Source of the DNA: Paraphysomonas bandaiensis | Lineage: Eukaryota; Chrysophyceae | Assembly: GCA_965644295.1 (NCBI GenBank) | Contig: CBFFRP010000380.1 | Coordinates: forward strand, 62,001-126,000 | Direction of reading: 5' to 3' | Length of the DNA stretch: 64,000 nucleotides | Part shown: one piece after another, positions 33,311 to 43,290 of the stretch | How positions within the stretch are numbered: position 1 is the first letter of the stretch | Layout of the letters: the number at the start of each line of letters is the position of its first letter | Made by a program: the position numbers and the translations under genes | Notes under the pieces: model-generated | Seen by the model: only the letters and a program-made list of their open reading frames with translations | What the model was told of the DNA's origin: nothing | Database searches by the model: none

Positions 33311-36018
33311 ATGGATTTTTCTTCTCCAGATAAATGGAGGAAAGTAAAAGTTATAGGCCGTGGTGGTTCAAGTACTGTCTATGAAGTTGAAATCATTGGA
33401 ACTGATTTAGTTGTTGCTGCTAAAGAGATTCAAATTGATGGGTTGACAAAAGATCAAGTTTTAGCTATTGAGGCTGAGATTGAGACTATGAAGACTTTAC
33501 AGCATCAAAATATTGTTAATTATTTGGGAACTCAGCGACAAGAAAATTACTTTTATATATTTTTGGAATATGCAGACAAGGGAAGCTTACGTCAGTTTTA
33601 TCAGAACCGATCTGCTCTATCTGAGGACCAAGCTGCACTTTGTACTTTTCATATTCTGAGCGGGCTGTCGTATTTGCATTCGAATGGCATTGCTCATAGG
33701 GACATCAAAGGTGCGAACGTATTGTTGACTCAGAAAGGTGAACCGAAATTGGCAGACTTCGGTGCCTCAAAGAGATATGACACTGCATCTATTGTAAGCG
33801 GTCTTAAAGGTACACACTTCGATGTTTGTTTGCTGGTTTCATAGTGTGTAGGAACTCCTCACTGGATGGCCCCCGAGGTAATCAAGGGCACGCAGATGAC
33901 AACAGGGTGGATGAAAGCGGACGTGTGGAGTCTGGGCTGCACAGTTGTTGAGATGCTTACCGGTGAGTAGTGCATGTTTGTATACAACGTAGCCTCCTGA
34001 TTAGGTGTCCTTTTCAGGAGCTCTCCCTTATGCTGAATTTGATAACCCAATGACCGCCATGTACCATATCGCCAATGGCATGTCCCCGCCTCTAAAAGAT
34101 GTCCCTGTGTCGGACCAGGCGAAAGACTTTGTGGCTGCCTGCACAACCGTTGACCCCTGTGAACGCCCCTCTGTTGATGAGCTTTTAAGGCACCCATTTC
34201 TTGCTTCATGCAGTGCTGGGCAGTTGCTCTCACTAGAGAGCGGCGGTGAAACTTCCGATGTGCGAGAGGATCAGGATGACGAATCCCTGCCTCCATCGCC
34301 CCCACCCGAAGAGACCAACAAGAGTGGTGATGATGACATAGGGACGTTGGGTAGGACTTTTATTGACACTCAAATATCCCCCTGTGAAGTGCTAGAAGCA
34401 GTTGCGCCGGACGAGAATAACATTGATATCCAGGAAGTTCACGGTTTGCCAATTCAAACGAAACCAGAGACAAGTGCACAAAGTAAAACAATCATCATAG
34501 AAAACAAGGGAAACCCCAGTCAGACAGTCCAGTCCCAGCCGAAGACTAGTGCACCTGGTGATAGCGCTATCAGTATTAACACTGGTGATGATCTGAGTCA
34601 AATGGGGAGCTCGAGTTTGGAGCTCCTTCAGGCCCAGAGTACGCCGCAGATGCATAAAACTCGTAAGACTCGAAACAATCAAGCTGCAGGGGGTGTATGC
34701 GATAGAGCCCGTGTTGACACTTCTGGCCATAACGCCAAAAAGCAGCAGCCTAAGCTTCCTCCAAGTATATCAAAAGGTACAACTACCCAGCAAACGCAGC
34801 AGCATAGTACACAGAGTCCAGCGTCGCCTCGTGATCGTAAACCACCTGTGAAGCAATCCTCTGTCAGGCTCAGGAATCAGGGTAGCGAAAACAGCGTGCA
34901 GGATATGGGGGTAGAAGATAGATCAAGTGAAGTATTTAATGATGGTAATGTTAGTAATGCCATATTGGCAGGGTCCCCTGCACCTACAGCATCGCCCGCT
35001 TTGTCTGCTGTCACGCCGGTTCCCCGTTCTGGTATGACCGATGGGGAAATCGGCACACTTGTAGACTCTCTACAGAAAAAGTTAAGCGACCTCACCACCC
35101 ACGGGGAGACGATGCTACAGGATCAACAGAATCACCGCCGGCAACAGGACGATAAAGATGACTGCAAAGAAATTGAGGGGAATATACGAAAGAAAAATGA
35201 ACGCACCATCAGATTTGAATCCCACACTGCACCTAACAGGGAGAGTTCTAGTCTAATAACAGATAGCGGAGACGAGGGGGAGTATGCAGAAGAACGGAAC
35301 GAAGAATGTAAGCTGGACGAGTTTGATGTAAGTACCCGTCTGCTATGGTTACATGTCGAGTAACTGGTTGACACGTATATAGGGGACGGAGACTGATAGC
35401 ACTAATCGTACCGTTTCTACTTCTTTGCGGCCAATTGCTCCTCTTTCCAGCCAAAAGCTGAGTCTTTGCACCGAGTCTTCTGGTAGTAGTCTGCTTTCGA
35501 CCCAAAAAGGGAAAGGGAAACAGGGACCCGTACTGGTTAAAAAAGACGTCTACTCTGTTCCTCTCAAACAGGCCAACCTCTCTCACAACCACCATGCTTT
35601 ACACCCACATGACAAGCACCAGTTGAACTCGAAGCCGCTCAAATCCTTGAGGAAAAAGACAAATTTAAGGTCGAAATCTGCCAATATTGCTGGCGGGGGA
35701 TCCTCTGTCGTCCTTCCACCGATGGAGCGACAGCCGAGTGCACTCCGGGCCCTGAAGAATCCCATGATACCCCAGTTACAGCTCCGTGTGATTCAGTCTG
35801 CTCCATCCGTCTCCCGTTCCCTTAACTTGCCACCGATAATGTCCAGCAAAACTCCAAACAAGCTTCAATCGACATCGCATAGTACCCATAATAAGTTAAA
35901 ACACGGCAACACCGCCTTCTCTTCTCCATCTCCTTTGGGAATGGTGTTATCCCAGGGGCTCACTGGGGTATGTAAAGATGAGGAGGAAGGGGGAATACTG
36001 GCACCTAGAAAGGGATAA
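33311..36018 (+). CDS. MAPKKK-type protein kinase (STE11/MEKK-like)
   Basis: Exons 33311-33809, 33852-33962, 34018-35327 and 35383-36018 (introns 42, 55 and 55 nt) give 851 residues. The kinase domain occupies about residues 9-280. It has a Gly-rich loop [12 protein letters not shown], a VVAAKEIQ lysine (K38), a helix-C Glu in [16 protein letters not shown], the catalytic loop [20 protein letters not shown] and [11 protein letters not shown], and ends at [21 protein letters not shown] plus GTPxWMAPE and FGASKR mark the STE11/MEKK/ANP group. All catalytic residues are present, so it should be active. Splicing at the activation segment uses the TAG at 33849-33851, not the earlier AG, because only that restores the activation loop. 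The 570-residue C-terminal tail is Ser/Pro/Gln-rich and basic with no domain seen, probably regulatory. Confidence 0.92.
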
Positions 36019-36680
36019 AATGTGCGTATCACGAATATACTGCACCAGAGGTGCAATTACTTTTGACGAGTTTTTTGTCAATTTCCCCTCCACCCAACCT
36101 ATCACGCTGAACACTTAGTATTCGCTTTAGTAGATGTGTATCACTGTATGTTGTTTTGTCCTGTCCCGTTCTTTATAAATTATGTGTTTATAAGTAATTG
36201 TTAAAACGACACCGTTAATCATTGGTTTCGTCTTTGTATCGAAGTAACAAATGCTGGTGTTTGGTGATGCATATTGCAACAGCTAACCAGTATCCTAAAG
36301 TGTATTCCAGTAACGGTTGTGGGTTGTGTCGTCAAGAGACACATATAGAGCAACTCAGATGGAAGCAACGTCGACAAACCTTTAGAAGGTTTATTGGTGC
36401 TTGAATGAGCAGAGTATTCGACTTTATGATAATAAAATTCTTGAAAGCGGAAGTGTAGAAGCCAAAAAAACACGGGTGCTGTGGTCAAAGGAAGCAAACC
36501 ATCAAAGCCCTCCGTCCCACAAGCAATCCTATTATTGGTTCGTGAATTCTGAAAGATCTTGCTCAGAGTTTGTAGTTCTCCTTTTACGAAAGGTTTTTGA
36601 CTAATATAGATAGTAAGCATGGGTTTTATGTTTTATCGGTTTCATCGTTGTGCTATTATTCATGAAGTACTGGTTGAGTA
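36019..36680. other. Intergenic region with short open frames
   Basis: Includes open frames at 36222-36404 (+) and 36219-36620 (-). The plus frame has SSNGCGLCRQETH with paired Cys, faintly like a transposase zinc-ribbon, but too short to assign. I do not call a gene. Confidence 0.35.
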
Positions 36681-36689
36681 AATGGCAAT

Positions 36690-36960
36690 AGTCAGTAAGA
36701 CGCAATGTGAAGATATACTGATTCAGATAGAACACTCTTTATCTAGAAGTCAGCAGATGTCAGGAATATCAACATTCTGCTTTCTCACTGCATTCTCTTT
36801 GAGTGATAGAACCAAATGGTTGCACCTTGGTGCTTGCGGTGACGCACAAGTAGCATTCGTAGCGTTAAAAAGTAGGATATCAGAGTTAAGTGCTAGTTAG
36901 TTAAATTGTTTTACTACATTAGTTCTGACTCTTACATGCCTATTGCTAATAATAAGAAAT
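36690..36960 (+). repeat. Dispersed repeat, copy A (3' part)
   Basis: Shares with the other copies ATGTCAGGAATATCAACATT, CTGCTTTCTCACTGC, TTTGAGTGATAGA, the core TGCACCTTGGTGCTTGCGGT followed by GACGCACAAG, then GTAGCGTTAAAAAGTAGGAT and TATTGCTAATAATAAGA. A short frame runs through the core (HLGACGDAQVAFVALKSRIS). It is non-coding by my reading, but the frame is partly kept between copies. Confidence 0.7.
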
Positions 36961-37234
36961 TCACTACTGTAGCAATCACGCACGCGTTTTGTCTAAATTT
37001 ATCCAATACACACATGATGAGAACGGTTGTTTATTGTTTAGCACAGCTAAATTTATTATTTCAGTAATGCACTAAAGTATGAATCGTGCTATACCTTGTG
37101 TAACGCTTGTAGCTAAGTATACATATTTTAATTAATTATGAATGAACGTAGTGATGATGATATAATTTCAGATTATGTCTGTTTGGAAAAAGCTGAAATG
37201 AGCTAAACAGTATGTTGTAATCTTTGTTTGGCAG

Positions 37235-37715
37235 CGCAGTGGGTTTGGTGATCATACCATAACAAGGTCGGACTCACATCTTTTCGCGGTATTCTGAGGA
37301 TATATGGTCAGCAGATAACATTCTACCCACTCATAACAGAATGCTTGTGTGGTTCAAGAGACACTTATACAAGTGTCACTTGTGTAGACGTATTTGGGCT
37401 CGAAAGAGTAAATATGCGTTCACCTGAATAGGAATGGGCTCACCTGAAGGATAACCGGGGTATAGGGCTGCCTGCTGAAGTCAAGCATCCGGGCTGTTCA
37501 CCATAAGGACTCAAAAATCCTGAAGTCAGCAGTCAGAAGATGTCATGTATAGTATCAACATTCTGCTTGCTCACTGTGTATGTTAGCTTTGAGTGATAGA
37601 GCGAAGGTGGTGACACAGAAGCAGCATTCGTAGCGTTAAATAGTAGGACATCAGAGTTAAGCGCTGAATCTTAAACGCTTATTTAGCTAATAATAAGACA
37701 TTCACTACTTGGTGA
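37235..37715 (+). repeat. Dispersed repeat, copy B
   Basis: A near full-length copy. It starts around ACAAGGTCGGACTCACATC, runs through AATGCTTGTGTGG, CACTTGTGTAGACGT, ACCGGGGTATAGGGCTGCCT, GCTGAAGTCAAGCATCCGGG and ATCAACATTCTGC, and ends around GCTAATAATAAGACATTCAC. The GCTTGCGGTGACGCACAAG core is shortened here. Confidence 0.75.
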
Positions 37716-38319
37716 CATTGGAACTAATAATGAAATATATGCATATAGCATATATTTTACTCTTCTGAATAGCGATACCAATACGTTGCAATAGTTTATT
37801 TTTGGGCCGGTTATTTGGAGAGTACTGCAGTAATATTGATTGGCCCCTACCGGACAATATATTGTTCCCTTGACCTATATTACACAATACATATATATCA
37901 CAACAAAACAATATATTTTTTCCTAGCTTTACTATATGTACGTCTTCTACTAAAAAGAGCTTTAGGACTAGAAGATAATAAAGCGCGTTTTGCACATAGT
38001 TATATATATTTAACCACCAGTTATACAAACAAGGAGGCTATATTTTTTGAAACGAGGGCTAAAGTCCCGAGTTTAAATTTGTGGACAAAAGGGGGACGGC
38101 TCTCCTTATCCCTTGTAGGTTAAATTGTAGGTCATCCTCATGATGTTAAAAACCTAACATGTATGTCTAGAACGTATAGCTATTTGTAGCATGCTTGCTG
38201 TTGGAGGAAATAGGAAATAGGTGTTCTCCGATAACATAAAAGAAATAATAAAAAATTCAAAGTGTTGTATCTAATCAATGATATGCACATAAGCTCTGGT
38301 ATTATATAAATTTACCCTC
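37716..38319. other. Spacer between repeat copies
   Basis: AT-rich. Near 38188-38225 it has TAGCATGCTTGCTGTTGGAG, which recurs near 41915-41934, indicating a duplicated segment. No gene was recognised. Confidence 0.45.
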
Positions 38320-38830
38320 AACAAAGTCGGATTCGCACCTTTTCGTGGTGTTCTGGGGGATAAGTACCGGAGATATTTCTCCGGGAAACTAACGTGAGCC
38401 GCATATTATATAGTCAGCAGATATATTGTTCTGCCCACTCATAGCCAAATGCTTGTGTGGTACAAGGGACACTAATAAGTGTCACTTGTGTAGACGTCTT
38501 TGGGTCCTGACGAATAAACAGGCATCCGGGAATGGGCCCACCTCAAGGGCATCCGGGACAGGGCCCACCAGAAGGGTAACCGGGGTATTGGGCTGCCTGC
38601 TGAAGTTAAGCATCCGGGATGTTCACCTTAAGAACTCAGAGCGGAAGTGGTCGCACCTTGGTGCTTGCGGCGACGCACAAGCAGCTTCCGTAGCGTTAAA
38701 TAGTAGGATAAAAAAAGTGTGTACTGATTAGTTACAGGTAGAGGTCTAACTAGTTTGTCTAGCATTCATCTAGCTACTAAGTTAGTGCATGTTTTTAACG
38801 CCTATTGCTAATAATAAGACTTTCAATATG
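38320..38830 (+). repeat. Dispersed repeat, copy C
   Basis: The longest copy. It begins near CAACAAAGTCGGATTCGCAC, has an internal triplet of ATCCGGGA-GGGCCCACC units (38523-38575), then ACCGGGGTATTGGGCTGCCT, the CACCTTGGTGCTTGCGGCGA core, GTAGCGTTAAATAGTAGGAT, and GCTAATAATAAGACTTTCA at the end. A separate truncated copy follows immediately. Confidence 0.75.
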
Positions 38831-38955
38831 GGCTGCCTGCTGAAGTTAAGCATCCGAGATGTTCACCTTAAGAACTCAAAACACCTGAAGTCAGCAGATG
38901 TCAGGTATATCAACATTCTGCTTTCTCCCTGCGTTTGCTTTGAGTGATTGATGCT
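38828..38955 (+). repeat. Dispersed repeat, truncated copy D
   Basis: Carries GGGCTGCCTGCTGAAGTTAA through ATCAACATTCTGCTTTCTCC and TTTGAGTGAT, then diverges. It directly abuts copy C, suggesting nested or tandem insertion. Confidence 0.65.
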
Positions 38956-40068
38956 GAGTATGAGTTCACATTATTCGGTATCTGTGTGGCCAATGGCCGA
39001 GGTAATGCGTCAAACTTTCCTCATGGATGCATGGCAATGGCAATGATGTGATTAGACCTGTCATGTCTTCTCACACGTCTACTGCCTAGTCTTGGTTTCT
39101 CCTGACCCAGGTCATTGAGATTATATCAAGGCTCTGGCACTGTTCTCCAAGCAGTGTCAGGTACATTTGTGGTGCTTTTATGTTATTCTTGCTTAGTAGG
39201 TTTTCATCCGAGCGGGGAAGGTGCACGGTTTCCTACTAGTGTAAGTCACTCGGGAGAAGAGTGCAAGGTGGATGCATGTGCTGGATGAGTGCACACAATG
39301 GAGGGAAGACATTGGAGTCAGCTTGAATTTGTAACAGATTTTGGTAGATGTCTGTTTCATGCGTCAGTGTGCAAAATTGCACCAGTGAGACCGCTTCGTG
39401 ACCGTGGGAGGACCCGGCGCTATAGAGTTACTTTATTCTCCCTTCCAGACTACCTGCTGCTGTGAACACCACCTTGAAGAGGGCCCTAAAGATCTGCCGC
39501 ATATACAGGAGACATATGCCGAAGACACCGACCGCAAGTTGTTTGTGTTAGGACAAGTAGATTGGGCAGGAGCGTATGATCCGGCTTAAACACGCAACTC
39601 GCCGTATGCCCATGTAGCTAACTAAATCGTGTTGTATAGTTGAGCACTTGTCGGTGCATGCAATAGTAACTAGATGAGAGTCATGTTATGCATAGTGTCG
39701 CGCGAGTTGTTAGGTTGGTCGCGGCAACGCACAAGCTTGCGCTTCTTAATAATCAGATTTTCAATATATAAATTTAGCATCCACATATTTCAATAATAGC
39801 TACAGCCAGTGTACCTACCATGTAAAGGATACTGAGGAGATAGCAACTGAAATATACTGATATTTGCACATAAAAGTGATGATGAATACGAAAAACCTTT
39901 ATCGCATGAGGCTTTAGATGTGTAAATCTAGATATCTAGATATATATCTATAATGTATATAGCAGAATGTGATATGGTTACTATAGTATATGATGAAAAA
40001 TGTACCCATTTATTGTATGTATGTATGCAGGGAATAGTATGGAAAGATGTGTTATTCAGACTTGAGCG
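38956..40068. other. Accessory spacer, no gene assigned
   Basis: A 63-codon open frame at 39398-39589 (CCCEHHLEEGPKDLPHI) is of ordinary composition but unassigned. The segment at about 39790-39920 (CTACCATGTAAAGGATACTG, GATGATGAATACGAAAA) is related to 42000-42130, so part of this region is duplicated. Confidence 0.4.
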
Positions 40069-40527
40069 ATGTCGCACTTGTGTATCCGACGAAGACACGT
40101 GAGCTTCGTTGATCCTCTATGGATTCAATCCAGAGAGGTCTCATTCGTGATAATGTGTTGGATTATTTTGCAACGTCTCTCTTCTATGACCCCTCATCTA
40201 ATAATCAAGCCATACGAGCCTAGGGAGTGAGATACACTCACTCCCTGCGCTATATGCGTGGACTGGAATTCAATGTTGACCCGAATCCACACGAGCATGT
40301 ACTTTTACAATAAAAAAGCAGAACCGACTGCCCCCCGATATGTGGAGGTTATTGAAGCCTACTATTACATTATGAAGGGGGCTATATACCAGTGTCCTAA
40401 CTTTATGCACCTTCTGGGGACTAAGTATAGTAAAATTGTACTATATCTACAGCAAACCTTCAGAACTTCCGTGTGCGACTCAACTACGCTGTGTCAGGAG
40501 AGCACTCTTGCCTACTGCACAGATTAA
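40069..40527 (+). pseudogene. MED6-like Mediator subunit relic (frameshifted)
   Basis: Three frames together resemble the MED6 core. From the ATG at 40069: VSFVDPLWIQSR. In another frame: GLIRDNVLDYFATSLFYD followed by PSSNNQAI and then a stop. After a gap MRGLEF recalls the family's GIEY motif. In a third frame: PRYVEVIEAYYYIMKGAIYQ followed by CPNF. Known MED6 proteins have W-I, NVLDYF-x-x-S-x-F-D/YD, NNQVIK and VIPLxDYYIIxGxIYQxP in this order. MED6 is a head-module subunit of the Mediator complex, which links activators to RNA polymerase II. Two or more frameshifts and a TAG lie between the blocks, with no good GT-AG sites to rescue them, so I call it a pseudogene. It could be a retrocopy or a decayed parental gene. 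Confidence 0.6.
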
Positions 40528-41060
40528 TTGTAATTGCAATTAAATTGCATGAAATTTACGTAATTGAAATTGTAATTGCTCACTGGAAGGTTGTAATCAA
40601 ATTGCAATTATTTGGCAATTGTGTACTGCATAGTAGTATAAGGACATAATATTTAACTTAGAAGTTGGAAAACACTAAGGAAGATGGCCATTTATTGCCC
40701 TTATAATGTCCATCTTCCTTTAAGGCTATTAAAATGGTGAGGAAGTTGGCCTCTCATTAAAAGATCTTTTCATTTTGAGAGGTATTGTTTCTTTGAACGG
40801 TCGACTACGTGTCTTTTCTCTTTCTAAGACAAAGATCAGCTCGATCCAAAGTGTAATACCATTCTAGATTTAAGATATCTATAAGTAGTTTGGCAATCAT
40901 CTTCTTACCGATCCTGCCTTACAGGTTTCTGCAAACTGGACGTGCAGCGGTATGAACATGGTACTATCAGTTTTTTTTACTGTTTTCTGTAGTCGAAATC
41001 CTGGATACCTAGAGTTTTGGTCATGTAATATCATGCTATTATATCATCATTATAGTGTGC
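40528..41060. other. AT-rich spacer with AATTGCAATT palindromes
   Basis: At 40527-40625 the words TAATTGCAATTAAATTGCAT, AATTGAAATTGTAATTGC and CAAATTGCAATTATTTGGCA form imperfect inverted repeats. This could be the terminal part of a DNA transposon linked to the adjacent BED/hAT relic. No gene was seen. Confidence 0.4.
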
Positions 41061-41069
41061 GTATCATTA

Positions 41070-41620
41070 ATGTAGAGGTGTCTGACAACTTAACACCAGA
41101 TTTCATTCAAAGATGTTTTACCCAACTCGAGGACTTTGATGATGGCCGTCAGAAATGGGAATGCAGAGAATGTCAAAAATCGTATCCGCGACAGAGAAGA
41201 GCAGAATGGTCAAACTTGGCTCAGCATGCAAAGCAGCACGAAGGCTGGGATGCCAAGATTAGGGCAAATTTACGTGGAGCTGATCTCTAGGATTATTATG
41301 TTGAAAGAAAAGTTTATCCTTCCTCTCTCCTATCTCAATGCGTTCAGATAGTTGGAGCGAATAATTATGGACGAGCATCCATTTCTTCTCTGGAGAAAGC
41401 GTTGCCGAGAAAGAATACCAATCTGAAGCCAATATCAAGAAGCACAATCATGAAATATCTGCACGATTTGGTGCAGCAAGTTGAAAAAAACGTGAAAGAA
41501 ATAAGAAATTGTTGCCTGCTACTGCATGGTAGTTACATGATTCGAGCGAGTAAAGAAACCAGAAGGGAATTTCCTTCCTTTGTATCTACTTTGAGTGATT
41601 CGGAAACGTATTTAGTGTAG
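41070..41620 (+). pseudogene. BED-finger hAT transposase relic (N-terminal part)
   Basis: One frame has KWECRECQKSYPRQRRAEWS followed by NLAQHAKQH: paired Cys then paired His in BED zinc-finger spacing, ending at a TAG (41288-41290). After a frame change a second segment reads GANNYGRASISSLEKAL, then LKPISRSTIMKYLHDLVQQV and EKNVKEI, which fits the helical region that follows the BED finger in hAT transposases. The DDE core is absent and stops intervene, so it is inactive. It represents the opposite end of the protein from the relic at 15330-15850, and both may derive from one family. Confidence 0.62.
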
Positions 41621-42215
41621 CGGATGCTTAAACACTTTAATGAATCGACTTTTGAATTGTTGTACAAGGATTAATTACTGCTATTATTACTACATACGTA
41701 TTGATTCTCGATTAATCTTGAACCAGTGCTTGTTTTAATATCAGACTTTCTGGCTTATAACCGTTTTTCACGAATAAGATAGTTAAATACAGTATTACAT
41801 GGTTCAGTAAAGAGCAATGAGTGATAATATACGCAATCTCAGACATCCATATGTCAGAATATATAAATATGAAACAAAAACATTGAGATATCAGGATATC
41901 TTGCCGTGTTTGTAGCATGCTTGCTGTTGGAGGAACTAAGAAATAGATGCTCCCTGATTAACGTTAAAGTGTAGTATGTCACTGGTATCTACATCGTCAA
42001 CTCTGGCTATAGATGGTTGAATATCTTCATAGCTGGAACCAGTGGACGACTACCATGTAAAGGATAGTGAGGGAATAGCAAGTGTATGTGATGATGAATA
42101 TGAAAACCTTATTGTCGTGTGAGTGTTTTGATGGGTATATGCATCTGTGATGTGTAGAGTAGTGGGTGATGTGGCGACCACTATATGAGCGATATGATGA
42201 ACTTAGTTTGTATGG
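41621..42215. other. Spacer with segmental similarity to 37.9-39.9 kb
   Basis: Contains TAGCATGCTTGCTGTTGGAG (41915-41934) and a block at about 42000-42130 (GACTACCATGTAAAGGATAG, GATGATGAATATGAAAACC) like 39790-39920. No gene was seen. Confidence 0.4.
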
Positions 42216-42221
42216 ATCCTA

Positions 42222-42740
42222 CCTCTATATATGTGTACTGATGTATGTATCATCACTCTATATATGTGTACTGATGTATGTATCATCACTCTATATATGT
42301 GTACTGATGTATGTATCATCACTCTATATATGTGTACTGATGTATGTATCATCACTCTATATATGTGTACTGATGTATGTATCATCGCTATATATATGTG
42401 TACTGATGTATGTATCATCACTCTATATATGTGTACTGATGTATGTATCATCACTCTATATATGTGTACTGATGTATGTATCATCACTCTATATATGTGT
42501 ACTGATGTATGTATCATCGCTATATATATGTGTACTGATGTATGTATCATCACTCTATATATGTGTACTGATGTATGTATCATCACTCTATATATGTGTA
42601 CTGATGTATGTATCATCACTCTATATATGTGTACTGATGTATGTATCATCGCTATATATATGTGTACTGATGTATGTATCATCACTCTATATATGTGTAC
42701 TGATGTATGTATCATCACTCTATATATGTGTACTGATGTA
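42222..42740 (+). repeat. 33-bp minisatellite, about 16 units, with 132-bp higher-order period
   Basis: The unit begins CTATATATGTGTACTGATGT and continues ATGTATCATCACT. Copies are almost identical; a variant in which CATCACTCTATATA becomes CATCGCTATATATA recurs every fourth unit (near 42385, 42517 and 42649). Because 33 is a multiple of three, several frames on both strands stay open through the array. Those frames are artefacts of the repeat, not genes. Confidence 0.95.
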
Positions 42741-43290
42741 CAGAGTATGTATCATCACTACGTAGGAACGTACGTATACTCTATGCATGTAAATGTACTC
42801 CTGTATTTTACACCGTGCACAGTAGCCTATCAACAGGTACGGTATGGAGCTATATCTGGGAATACGTACGATGTATATCGCATGTATAAGTACACTATAC
42901 CTCTGTACATACATACACATACACAGCAGTCTCATGTTCGTTACGTACAGCAGTACATACATCTATACATACATGTATATACACAGTCATGTTAAGTGTG
43001 TGTCATAACTATCATTAAGAGGGTGATAGATCGTTACCCAGCTATATCCCACTACACTGTTATGAATCAATGTATAGAGAGTGTAAATGGGTGACTAACT
43101 CTATCATTAAATCAAATGAATAGCGGATAGGAACCCTCCTGTATGTAAACTCCAGTCATGTCAGCATATACACACATAAACCGCAATACAAGCATATCTC
43201 TCTATATAAATTAACTGTATTTTTTATTATACAGTGAATATATTTATTCATAGTTGATTATCATACTGAATTTATTAGAATAATAGAAGT
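42741..43290. promoter_or_regulatory. Upstream region of the large IQ/C2H2 gene
   Basis: Has ACATACACATACACAGCAG (near 42908-42926) and TACAGCAGTACATACAT (near 42945-42961), the words seen upstream of other genes, plus TATATAAATTAACTG (near 43203). No gene was seen. Confidence 0.45.

Noticed and set aside
38580-38625. Possible 5S rRNA relic because of CTGAAGTTAAGCATCC
   Set aside because: Resembles the 5S box A region for about 12 bases only; the intermediate element and box C do not follow.
38426-38731. A 101-codon frame with an NKCHLC segment
   Set aside because: Lies inside a dispersed non-coding repeat copy; other copies do not keep the full frame.
42166-42995. Three long overlapping frames with repeats such as SLYICVLMYV and MCTDVCIITLY, plus one on the minus strand
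   Set aside because: They are produced by a 33-bp tandem repeat whose period is a multiple of three; every frame lacking a stop in one unit stays open.
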